From Candidatus Parachristensenella avicola (GTDB lineage: Bacteria > Bacillota > Clostridia > Christensenellales > UMGS416), in assembly GCA_904420205.1 (NCBI GenBank), contig CAJFUN010000033.1:1-64000 (forward strand): DNA of 64,000 nucleotides, in the 5' to 3' direction. Positions 1 through 6,955 of the stretch are shown here, in pieces; the first letter of the stretch is position 1; each line of letters opens with the position of its first letter. Below the pieces are notes generated by a model. The model saw nothing but the letters and a program-made list of their open reading frames with translations, was not told the origin of the DNA and ran no database searches. A program made the position numbers and the translations under genes.

Positions 1-1125
1 CGAATCGTAGACATCAGCGTATTGATGGCGTGTGAAATCTGCGCTTCGGTGCCCCAAAGCCTCGGCAATGGCCGGATCACTAACGCCCGCATTGATAAGC
101 GCCGTACTTAGCATGTGCCGGAATGCATGACTTCCGACGTGCCTGCCCAACGCTTTACGCCCAAGCCGTCCTAATGCTGCTGAAAATGCCGCCGGATTGC
201 GTGGGAATCCAAGAGCATCCGGAAATATCAAGTTATGGTCATGCCATATTGCCCCGGCTTTTATGCGTTGTTGCAGCTGCCTTGATCGATGGATTTTTAG
301 CTGTGCCAGTACATCATTAGGCAGGATGCCGCCCCGCATAGCAGAGGGGGATTTCAGCACATCGGTTAATACAGGACGTTTTGTTTCCCTGTCCAGCGCA
401 ACCTTGCGCCGCACCTTGTATGCGCCTGTATCGAGATTAACGCAATCCCAGCATAGCCCAAGAAGTTCAGACCGGCGCAGGCCGGTTGCCGCCTCGATGA
501 GATAAGCGGGATAATCATTCTCTGTTTGAGCAAAGGCAAGGAGCCGTTTTACGTCTGACGGATCAAGAATGCGAAGATTAGGCTTCCTGGTTTGGGGCAG
601 CCGCATCTTTTGCGTGTTGGGAATAGTTGTTAGAATCTCGGCATCCAGGGCAGAGGTAAGCAGCCAGGTCATAACGCCCATCGTCAGGCGAACGGATTTA
701 GGCGATAATGGGCCGGAGCCTTTGCGAGCATCCACTCTGTGCAGCCCGTTAATCCACGCCTGCAAGTCGGCCCGTCTGATATCCTCCAGCGGCATTTTTG
801 CAATCGGCGCAGGCTTGATATGGTGCTTGATTTTTGATGCATATCCCGTGTAGGTATAGTCCTGTAAAGTGTGTCCGTACATCTCAAGGCATTTGTCGCA
901 CCACTCGCCCAGCGTAATCCCGCTTCGGCGGCGGATTTCGCCCCTGGCCCTGGCGTCCAGGATAGCCTTGACATAGGCGCGGGCCTCCGTTCGTGTGCTA
1001 AAATAGCGGGAAGGTATATCCGGGCTTCCGTCTGCTTTCTCACCTACCTTAATACGGGCCTCCCAACGCCCGTCCCGGCGCTGGCGGATATACTTTTCTT
1101 TTTTCGTTTTTGATGTTGTAGCCAT
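1..1125 (-). CDS. Tyrosine recombinase/integrase, cut by the window edge
   Basis: Site-specific DNA recombinase of an integrated element. The minus strand is open from the ATG at 1125 to base 1 (375 codons) with no stop, so the C-terminus lies outside the window. The N-terminus has an Arm-DNA-binding-like stretch (RQRRDGRWEARI), followed by a SAM-like core-binding region and the catalytic domain. All the hallmarks are visible: TGLRRSE (first catalytic Arg), HAFRH (His-x-x-Arg), LGHRS (second His) and HQYADVY (Tyr nucleophile), so only a few residues should be missing. AAAGGAG precedes the chosen start. A second in-frame ATG at 1179, also with an AAGGAG site, would add 18 residues that do not resemble the family. 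Confidence 0.95.
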   Translation of the reverse strand, partial: MATTSKTKKEKYIRQRRDGRWEARIKVGEKADGSPDIPSRYFSTRTEARAYVKAILDARARGEIRRRSGITLGEWCDKCLEMYGHTLQDYTYTGYASKIKHHIKPAPIAKMPLEDIRRADLQAWINGLHRVDARKGSGPLSPKSVRLTMGVMTWLLTSALDAEILTTIPNTQKMRLPQTRKPNLRILDPSDVKRLLAFAQTENDYPAYLIEAATGLRRSELLGLCWDCVNLDTGAYKVRRKVALDRETKRPVLTDVLKSPSAMRGGILPNDVLAQLKIHRSRQLQQRIKAGAIWHDHNLIFPDALGFPRNPAAFSAALGRLGRKALGRHVGSHAFRHMLSTALINAGVSDPAIAEALGHRSADFTRHQYADVYDS

Positions 1126-1226
1126 GTTTTGCTCCTTTCGGTTGCACGGCGGAGCAGAGCTATGGTACAATATGGGCATAGCAAGGCTCCTTCCGCCGTG
1201 GTGGGTCGGGGGTGTTTTGCTGCTCT

Positions 1227-1269
1227 CCCGCTTCCAGGTTGCCGCCTGGGGCGGGAATTTTTATTTTTT
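1227..1269 (+). terminator. Rho-independent terminator upstream of the toxin-antitoxin promoter
   Basis: A GC-rich stem (CCCGCTTCCAGG pairing with CCTGGGGCGGG around a 6-base loop, with one bulge and two G-U pairs) is followed by a T-rich tail read on the plus strand. No plus-strand gene ends here, so it may block antisense transcription from the integrase region into the toxin-antitoxin promoter. Confidence 0.55.
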
Positions 1270-1274
1270 GGTTG

Positions 1275-1339
1275 TTGACAAAAGGCTATCAGAAGAATAT
1301 ACTGTAAATGTAAAGCAAATGATGTATTATAGCTTTACA
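1275..1339 (+). promoter_or_regulatory. Promoter and operator of the toxin-antitoxin operon
   Basis: TTGACA at 1275-1280 and TATACT at 1298-1303 are separated by exactly 17 bp, a near-consensus sigma-A promoter. Just downstream is a perfect 8-bp inverted repeat, TGTAAAGC (1309-1316) and GCTTTACA (1332-1339), with a 15-base spacer. It covers the expected transcription start. RelB-type antitoxins usually repress their own operon through such a palindrome, so this is the likely operator (inference). Confidence 0.75.
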
Positions 1340-1363
1340 ATAAATGATAGGAGGTAGGTTGAT

Positions 1364-1633
1364 ATGGCTGATATGGTAATGGTGAATTTCCGCATGGATC
1401 CGGAACTGAAAAAGAGTATGGAAAGCGTGTGCAAGGAAATGGGGTTGACCATGACGGCAGCGTTTACCATGTTCGCGACAAAGGTCAGCCGGGAAAAACG
1501 CATTCCCTTTGAGATCAACGCCGATCCGTTCTATTCGGAAAGGAACATGCGCTATCTGGAAAGTATCGCGCGTGATATAAGAGAGGGCAAAGCGCACTTT
1601 ACCGAGCATGAGTTGATCGAGGTAGACGAATGA
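1364..1633 (+). CDS. RelB/DinJ-family antitoxin
   Basis: An 89-residue antitoxin. The N-terminal half (VNFRMDPELKKSMESVCKEM) is the ribbon-helix-helix DNA-binding region typical of RelB/DinJ: a strand carrying the DNA-contacting residues, then two helices through about residue 50. The charged C-terminal half (residues 55-89) should wrap the toxin. A strong AGGAGG site lies just before the ATG. The stop overlaps the next start by four bases (ATGA), so antitoxin and toxin are translationally coupled. It probably represses its own operon by binding the inverted repeat at 1309-1339. RelB-type antitoxin is paired here with a YoeB-type toxin, a mix known from other Firmicutes. Confidence 0.92.
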   Translation: MADMVMVNFRMDPELKKSMESVCKEMGLTMTAAFTMFATKVSREKRIPFEINADPFYSERNMRYLESIARDIREGKAHFTEHELIEVDE

Positions 1634-1890
1634 GGCTGCTATGGGAAGATCGGGCCTGGGAAGACTACTTATACTGGCAGACGCAGGATAAGAAAACGCT
1701 GAAAAGGATCAATGCGTTAATAAAGGATGTTCAACGCAGCGTCTTTGACGGCATTGGGAAGCCCGAGCCACTAAGGGGAAACTTGAGTGGTATGTGGAGC
1801 AGGCGCATTGATGAATCAAACCGGATCGTCTACTATGAAGATAATGGGATCATCTATATTGTTTCCTGCCGGGGACATTACGATGATTAG
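1630..1890 (+). CDS. yoeB: Txe/YoeB-family mRNA interferase toxin
   Basis: An 86-residue ribosome-dependent endoribonuclease that cleaves mRNA in the A site when freed from its antitoxin. The sequence aligns without gaps to E. coli YoeB in the key regions: EDYLYWQ near the N-terminus, KPEPLRGNLSG, and the C-terminal CRGHY. The catalytic residues fall at the same positions as in E. coli YoeB: Glu46, Arg65, His83 and Tyr84, so the toxin looks intact. It overlaps the antitoxin gene by four bases and is followed within six bases by a terminator. Its role in the element is probably stabilisation of the integrated DNA. Confidence 0.95.
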   Translation: MRLLWEDRAWEDYLYWQTQDKKTLKRINALIKDVQRSVFDGIGKPEPLRGNLSGMWSRRIDESNRIVYYEDNGIIYIVSCRGHYDD

Positions 1891-1895
1891 TCATG

Positions 1896-1918
1896 GCGGC
1901 CTATGGGCCGCTTTTTTT
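1896..1918 (+). terminator. Terminator of the toxin-antitoxin operon
   Basis: GCGGCC (1896-1901) pairs with GGCCGC (1906-1911) around TATG, followed by seven T residues. It also overlaps the 3' end of a small minus-strand ORF. Confidence 0.85.
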
Positions 1919-2041
1919 GTCGTGAACCGTATCCTCCAACCAAGTCAGCTTTTCATCGAGAGCGGCGAAGCCCTGGACTATGGATCGGGCCTCGGCCAGC
2001 AGCGCCTGAAGCTTGGCTTCTCGGTCGGAAGGTGAGGACAT
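1901..2041 (-). CDS. Small hypothetical protein (46 aa)
   Basis: A 46-codon ORF starting at an ATG with AGGAG eight bases upstream. The product is charged and helical (for example DREAKLQALLAEARSIVQ, then LDEKLTWLEDTVHDKK), and probably forms one coiled-coil-like helix. The stop codon lies inside the terminator stem of the toxin-antitoxin operon, so the two convergent transcripts share that DNA. I recognise no family. The clean ribosome binding site and helical heptad-like pattern argue for a real gene of the mobile element; its function is unknown. Confidence 0.55.
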   Translation of the reverse strand: MSSPSDREAKLQALLAEARSIVQGFAALDEKLTWLEDTVHDKKSGP

Positions 2042-2123
2042 GGGGAAAGCTCCTTTCATCTTTTATCATATCTTCATACAAAGAATGGAATACAGAACAA
2101 ACAGATTACCATACAAACGGGAA

Positions 2124-2408
2124 TTATGACATTTCAATTAGCGCATTTTCATATCCGTTATCATATCCAAAACTAAATCCTTCATCATACCCTTTTTCAT
2201 ATCCTTCATCTTCTCCATCCGCTTTTCCTTCTTCATATCCATGTTTTTTCCCTTCTTCATACCCTGAATCATATCCATCATAATAACCTTCATCATAACT
2301 ACCGTTTTCGTCCTCGTTTTCGACGTAAACGACCCTGGGTTCCGGTGAACATGCTGTGAAGCCTATTAGCAAACATACAACCATGATAAATGTTAGTGCC
2401 TTTTTCAT
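2124..2408 (-). CDS. Lipoprotein with tandem tetrapeptide repeats
   Basis: A 94-residue protein, exported and lipidated. It has a signal peptide (MKKALTFIMVVCLLIGFTAC) with a lipobox ending in Cys20. After a short linker, about 13 consecutive tetrapeptides follow, almost all starting with Gly and usually with Tyr, Lys, Phe or Glu second (GYYD, GYDS, GYEE, GKKH, GYEE, GKAD, GEDE, GYEK, GYDE, GFSF, GYDN, GYEN). The repeat is strongly acidic and aromatic. The chosen start is the ATG at 2408 with AAGGAGG upstream; a TTG 18 bases earlier overlaps that site and is unlikely. I recognise no characterised family. The DNA is much more AT-rich than the rest of the window, suggesting transfer with the element. 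Confidence 0.75.
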   Translation of the reverse strand: MKKALTFIMVVCLLIGFTACSPEPRVVYVENEDENGSYDEGYYDGYDSGYEEGKKHGYEEGKADGEDEGYEKGYDEGFSFGYDNGYENALIEMS

Positions 2409-2677
2409 TGCTTTTCCTCCTTCCAATTATTCCCTTTATTTTACCAACAAATGGAAGAAAAATCATTCATTTAGCGGAATACGACAACATTACACAACGA
2501 ACAACAATTTAGTTATATTTCACATGATTACTTTATGTAAATCCCCGCGATTTAGTATAATTTGTCGAAATTTAGTGGAATTACTTACCATTGTTTCCTT
2601 GGCAAACAATTGATATATTATAGGTAATACATATGAAGCGCGCTCATAAATAAGAGGAGATATGGTCGGAGGTACAC

Positions 2678-2827
2678 ATGAATATCACTGACGCTGAGCT
2701 TGCAACTATGTTTTCTTCGCTGCCAATTGAACAACAAACGGCTATTTTAGCTGAGTTAAGAGCCCTCTTATCTGCGTCACGATTAAAATCTGGTATTCGG
2801 GCGGCAAAAGACGGAACGGTTCAATAA
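2678..2827 (+). CDS. Small hypothetical protein (49 aa)
   Basis: A 49-codon ORF preceded by GGAGG six bases before its ATG. The product begins MNITDAELATMFSSLPIEQQ and continues with a predicted amphipathic helix (TAILAELRALLS), ending with a basic tail. The pattern of a short helical protein with a good ribosome binding site in AT-rich DNA is common for cargo of phage-like elements. No family is recognised. A GC-poor imperfect hairpin with a T-run at about 2844-2880 could end its transcript. Confidence 0.5.
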   Translation: MNITDAELATMFSSLPIEQQTAILAELRALLSASRLKSGIRAAKDGTVQ

Positions 2828-3561
2828 GCTCTTCGATTTTAGCTTCCTATTCCTGTTCTTTGGAAGTAGGAGGTTTTTGTTGCTATTTGGATAAAATCCG
2901 AAAGCTTTTTCTCTGCGTTATACCCCCATAAGTCAAATAGGATTACGTCAAGATAGGAAGCAATCTCGTATTAATTGTCAGCCTTTTCGGGGACTGGTAG
3001 AACCATCATACTCCAATATCCTGGATAGCGCGGAAGGCATTTCTTACGCAACGATAGCCGGATCACCTACCATTTCCCGCTCATCCCCAGCTTCACCGCT
3101 GAGGGATGTCTTGGCAGACGGATAAGGAGGTATCGTCAGATTGTAAGGCGCAGGCCCGGGTTTCATTCCATGCATATCCTGGCAGCGTCTTGATGTGTTG
3201 GCTGGTGGATATGCTCGCCCCTGGTATTTGGGGCATGATGTTTCGATTAAGCGTCGAAGAGAAATTGGATGTGGCCTGTCATTTTAGAAAATTTCGTTGC
3301 CGCTAAAACGTGCATGTTAAGCAAAATCCCGGCTTTTTATTATGATACGCCTTTGTTATACTTTAGGATCACTCGGGTTCAGCACGAATCAAAAGCGCGT
3401 TGTTGCTGAATCCGGAAGATGGGCGCTAGGATCAAAAGCATGCTTACGCTGCCGCAGATCGTTTGATGGTAACCGGCCCCCTGCCAGGATGGGATCTGTA
3501 CGGTATATAACAAGCCTGTCAGCATGAACCCAGTAAAGCGCAGAAACGCACGGAGAAGAAC
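2828..3561 (+). other. Gene-poor stretch
   Basis: No ORF here combines a start, a ribosome binding site and protein-like composition. Apart from the weak hairpin with a T-run (about 2844-2880), I see nothing I can support. It probably contains the junction between the AT-rich element and the GC-rich chromosome, but no att-like direct repeat could be identified. Confidence 0.4.
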
Positions 3562-3960
3562 ATGACGGATAGAACAAAGCAAATCCAAGAGGCGGAGCGC
3601 TTCTTTTTTCATGGGCACAGAGATGCGCTGCCTTTATATGAAAAGCTGGCGGCGTGCATTTTTGCGCGCATCCCAGAGGTAACGGTCAAGGTGCAGAAAA
3701 CCCAGATTACTTTTGCAAATCGCCATGTCTTTGCCTGCGCGTCGTTTCAGCCGGCCCGTAAGGCGAAGGATCGGCCTAATCCCTTTCTTACGGTAACCTT
3801 CGGCTTGGCATACCGCCTGGAAGCATCGCGCGTCGACGCGGCGACGGAGCCGTATCCGAACCGGTGGACGCACCATGTCACCATCGGCAGCGTGGACGAT
3901 ATTGATGAGGAGCTGCTGCGATGGATCCAGGAGGCCGCCGCTTTCTCCGCTGCAAAGTGA
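3562..3960 (+). CDS. DUF5655 domain protein
   Basis: A 132-residue soluble protein. Residues about 25-125 match the pattern of DUF5655: a helical lead (ALPLYEKLAACIFARIP), then KVQKTQITFANRHVFACASF, and a basic strand ending with a conserved WTHH element. Members of the family are small cytoplasmic proteins of unknown function, often found alone. A GGAGA site precedes the ATG. It is flanked on both sides by gene-poor DNA and so appears monocistronic. Confidence 0.7.
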   Translation: MTDRTKQIQEAERFFFHGHRDALPLYEKLAACIFARIPEVTVKVQKTQITFANRHVFACASFQPARKAKDRPNPFLTVTFGLAYRLEASRVDAATEPYPNRWTHHVTIGSVDDIDEELLRWIQEAAAFSAAK

Positions 3961-4396
3961 ATAAACATAAAAAACGGCGCGACAGGAGGCCAGCGTTCCC
4001 GTGCATCCGGCATCTGAGCCTTTAGCGCTCGCCAGCGGGCTGCAGCATGAACGCTTTTGAAGCGGCTGCGTGGAAAAGCCGCGGCCGCTATGTGAACCCC
4101 TTATTCGTCCGTTTACACGGGTGCGATAAGCTGCGATTTTCGTTGCAGCCGGCATGCCTCAGAGGTAGGTTTCTTTTTCCGGAGGCCATCGTAAGATGAT
4201 CCTATTTAAATGGGCGCCATGCCGCACCGGGGCGATTTCGCTGATGCGGAATGCAACCGATATGATCCTGCGAATGATGGCCGCGGCGATAATCCGCAGC
4301 CAAGCGGCGCAAACCATAACAACAGGTTTATGATCCTATCTCCGGATAGGGGTTTATGGTACAATAATGAAAACGTGAACGTGCATAGGATCAAAG
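3961..4396 (+). other. Gene-poor stretch with a hairpin before the next gene
   Basis: No supportable coding region. Near the right end, CCTATC and GATAGG form a 6-bp stem around TCCG (about 4335-4350), followed by a TACAAT -10-like element near 4369 that could drive the phosphotransferase gene. No convincing -35 box is seen. Confidence 0.35.
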
Positions 4397-5362
4397 ATGG
4401 AACAGCATAAGATACATAAGGAACCGGATCAGGCGAGGATCCACGCCTGGATGATGGAAAGCTATGGGCGGCAGGTTGCAGCGATACGCCCTATATCCGG
4501 CGGTCTATCGGCCCTAGCTTACGAGGCGGCATGCGATTGCGGTGAGCGGCTTTTTTTGAAGGTATACGACCGCAGGCAACCGGGTTTCGCCCGATGGGCC
4601 GAGGGAATGGATCAATACATTTCACTGCTGTGCGATATGAATCGGACGGCACAGCTCAAAGGGCGGCTTCCGGAGCCGGTGCTGACGGCCAGCGGAGCGG
4701 CCTACGGCGAGGATGGGCCGTACCGATATCTTCTTTATCGGTATATTGCGGGGCAGACGCCCGGCGGAGAACGCCTGGACAAGGCACGATTGCGGCAGCT
4801 GGGTGAAACCCTGGCCGCGGTGCATGCTTTTCCGCCGCCAAAGGAGCTGCCACGGGAAGATTTTCGGATCCCCTTTGATGGAGCGCTTGAAAATGTGCTG
4901 GATCGCACGCCGGAATACGTGGTAAGTACCGGGCAGCGGTCGCAGATTTTGCATTTGCTTTCGTTGGGAGCGCGGCTGGGCCGCGAGCTGGAGACTGCCG
5001 GGCTGCCGGCCGTGCTCTGCCATGGCGATATTCACCGGGGAAATTTGATGGATACAGGCCGACAGCTGGTGCTGATTGACTGGGAGGGGATAGCTGCCGC
5101 GCCGCCTGAGGCCGATCTTTTCTTTTTTCAGCGCTATGAGCCGGAATTTAGCCGGCTCTATCAGCAGCTGACGGGTTACCATCCCCATCAACAGGCCATC
5201 GCCTTTTTCGGTATCCGGCGGAGGCTGGACGATATCCATGAATTTCTGGAAGCGCTCGCCAGCGGATGCCCCTCGCCGCTTTTGCCGGAGAAGCAGTGCA
5301 GGCAGTATTTGGCGGCCGAGCTGGAGCGCCTGGCGCTGCCTATGCGCTTTTCGCTGCTATAG
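4397..5362 (+). CDS. Aminoglycoside phosphotransferase-family kinase
   Basis: A 321-residue soluble small-molecule kinase with the protein-kinase-like APH fold. Visible motifs: a nucleotide-binding N-lobe with the Lys in LFLKVYD (about residue 55), the Brenner-type catalytic loop LCHGDIHRGNL (His209 to Asn216) and the metal-binding IDWEG (Asp228). Length and order fit the APH/choline kinase family. The substrate cannot be read from the sequence; aminoglycosides, choline, homoserine-like or sugar substrates are all possible. It is followed by a MerR regulator that has its own promoter, so joint regulation is not certain. Confidence 0.85.
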   Translation: MEQHKIHKEPDQARIHAWMMESYGRQVAAIRPISGGLSALAYEAACDCGERLFLKVYDRRQPGFARWAEGMDQYISLLCDMNRTAQLKGRLPEPVLTASGAAYGEDGPYRYLLYRYIAGQTPGGERLDKARLRQLGETLAAVHAFPPPKELPREDFRIPFDGALENVLDRTPEYVVSTGQRSQILHLLSLGARLGRELETAGLPAVLCHGDIHRGNLMDTGRQLVLIDWEGIAAAPPEADLFFFQRYEPEFSRLYQQLTGYHPHQQAIAFFGIRRRLDDIHEFLEALASGCPSPLLPEKQCRQYLAAELERLALPMRFSLL

Positions 5363-5380
5363 CCGCCAGCCGATGGAGGG

Positions 5381-5411
5381 TTGACTTGGAGCTTGCTCCA
5401 GATGGTACAGT
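5381..5411 (+). promoter_or_regulatory. MerR-type promoter with 19-bp spacer and palindromic operator
   Basis: TTGACT (5381-5386) and TACAGT (5406-5411) are separated by 19 bp. The spacer holds a perfect inverted repeat, TGGAGC TT GCTCCA (5387-5400). An overlong spacer with an internal dyad is the signature of promoters activated by MerR proteins through DNA untwisting. The regulator gene begins 52 bases downstream, so autoregulation is likely. Confidence 0.8.
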
Positions 5412-5462
5412 GGACACAGCCCCGCATCCGGGGCGCCATACGACAGAAAAGGAGCGATTCCT

Positions 5463-5864
5463 ATGACGATTGCAGAGGTAAGCAAAAAGTACGATATTAG
5501 TGCGGATACTTTGCGCTATTATGAGCGCATCGGGCTGATTCCTCCGGTAAACCGCAGCAGAAGCGGGATACGCGATTATACGGAGGAGGACTGCCGGTGG
5601 GTTGAGTTTGCCAAATGCATGCGGGGTGCGGGACTGCAGGTGGAGGCGCTGATCGAATATGTAGCGCTGTTCCAGCAGGGGGATGAAACGGTTCCGGCTC
5701 GTAAGCAGCTGCTGATAGAGCAGCGCGATCAGCTCAACGAGCGGATCACCCTTTTGCAGCAGACACTGGAGCGGCTGAATCGCAAAATCGACGGGTATGA
5801 GCAGATTATCCTGCCGGTAGAGCAGCAGCTGCGGCGGAGCCGGCAGGAGAATGGCGGCGAATAG
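5463..5864 (+). CDS. MerR-family transcriptional regulator
   Basis: A 133-residue dimeric activator. Residues 1-70 are the winged-helix MerR domain, with the recognition pattern TIAEVSKKYDISADTLRYYE and the wing segment GIRDYTEEDCRWVEF. Residues about 78-120 form a long antiparallel coiled coil (LLIEQRDQLNERITLLQQTL). No C-terminal Cys cluster is present, so it is not of the metal-sensing CueR/ZntR type; it resembles the small-molecule or redox-sensing members. It is preceded by a 19-bp-spacer promoter with a dyad, and followed by a terminator. Confidence 0.92.
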   Translation: MTIAEVSKKYDISADTLRYYERIGLIPPVNRSRSGIRDYTEEDCRWVEFAKCMRGAGLQVEALIEYVALFQQGDETVPARKQLLIEQRDQLNERITLLQQTLERLNRKIDGYEQIILPVEQQLRRSRQENGGE

Positions 5865-5882
5865 AACGTGTGGCTTTAGAGG

Positions 5883-5907
5883 CGGATGAGAAGGCTCATC
5901 CGTTTTT
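5883..5907 (+). terminator. Terminator of the merR-like gene
   Basis: CGGATGAG (5883-5890) pairs with CTCATCCG (5895-5902), followed by TTTTT. It separates this gene from the convergent LysR gene. Confidence 0.85.
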
Positions 5908-5984
5908 CTTTACGGCAGCCTGCGGCATAAGCGGGAAGCCTTCGGGAAAAGGTATGGATAGCGACGCAGCGGCGCGTGGCCGGA

Positions 5985-6845
5985 TCATTCAGCGGCGAAG
6001 ATCTCAAGAAAGCGCTGAGCCGCTGCGGAGCGATAGCCGTCCTTTTTCCAGATCGCTGCAATGCTGGTGTACAGATCGGGGTGCTCCAGGATTAACAGGC
6101 GCAGCTGCTCTCCAGCCATAGCTTTTGCTGCGCTTAATGGGGCAATGGCCACCCCCAGGCCGGCTTGCGCCCACATCATGCAGGTGCGGGCGTCGTCGTT
6201 CACGCAGAAGGCTTCCGGCTCGAATCCCTCCTGCTGGCATACGGCGCGGATCAGCCCCTCAAAGCGGCGGTAAAAGACGAGGGGTTTGCCCTTAAGCCAT
6301 TGCACAGGCACGCGGTCTGGCCCGGTTATGGAAGCGGGCACTGCCGCAGCCATGGGTTCAGGTTTCAAGAGAAGGCGATCGGCGCCATCTGCCTTAAAGG
6401 GGGTGCGGACGATGGCAAGGTCGATAATGCCCGTATGCAGCAACTCGATGAGTTCAAAGGTATTGCCCTCGTGCAATTCAAAACGCACCTGGGGATAGCG
6501 CGCATGGAAGCGGTTGATTCGGCCAGAGAGCAGGGCAGGCGCAGAGGAGCTCACCGTGCCCAAGCGCAGCGTCCCAGCGGCGCCGCCTTTTACATCGGCT
6601 AGCTCCTGGCGGGTGGAGCGGGCCAGCTCCAGCATCCGCAGGGCGCGGCGGTAAAAGAGCCGTCCGCCTTCTGTCGGTTTTACGCTGCGTGCGCCCCGTT
6701 CCAGCAGCGTAAGGCCCATATCCTCCTCCAGGGTTTTCAGCCGCAGGCTCAGAGCGGGCTGGGCAATATGCAGCCGCTGGGCTGCGCCAGAGATGGTTCC
6801 CTCCTCTACAATGGCAGTAAAGCAGGTCAGATCTTTGAAATCCAT
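5985..6845 (-). CDS. LysR-family transcriptional regulator
   Basis: A 286-residue regulator. Residues 1-60 form the winged helix-turn-helix (DFKDLTCFTAIVEEGTISGA, then AQRLHIAQPALSLRLKTLEE), followed by a linker helix and a periplasmic-binding-protein-like effector domain from about residue 90 (GTLRLGTVSSSAPALL). The inducer is unknown. It is divergent from the ABC exporter genes with 110 bases between starts, the usual arrangement for a LysR protein and its target, so it probably controls the exporter. Confidence 0.92.
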   Translation of the reverse strand: MDFKDLTCFTAIVEEGTISGAAQRLHIAQPALSLRLKTLEEDMGLTLLERGARSVKPTEGGRLFYRRALRMLELARSTRQELADVKGGAAGTLRLGTVSSSAPALLSGRINRFHARYPQVRFELHEGNTFELIELLHTGIIDLAIVRTPFKADGADRLLLKPEPMAAAVPASITGPDRVPVQWLKGKPLVFYRRFEGLIRAVCQQEGFEPEAFCVNDDARTCMMWAQAGLGVAIAPLSAAKAMAGEQLRLLILEHPDLYTSIAAIWKKDGYRSAAAQRFLEIFAAE

Positions 6846-6955
6846 GGACGCCTCTCCTATAATAAAACGAAATAGATATCATATGTATTATATATTATGA
6901 ATATGGATCACGCCATGCTATACTGAGGAAAACATAAAAGAAATGAGGATGGAAC
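6846..6955. promoter_or_regulatory. Divergent LysR/ABC exporter control region
   Basis: An AT-rich intergenic region. A TATACT -10 box lies at 6919-6924 for the exporter, but the bases 17 bp upstream (TATGAA) are a poor -35, consistent with activator dependence. Upstream lies CATAT-N17-ATATG, which could be part of the LysR binding site. These assignments are tentative. Confidence 0.45.

Noticed and set aside
3106..3527. Short plus-strand frames in the gene-poor stretch
   Set aside because: No ribosome binding sites, unlikely composition and no recognisable pattern.
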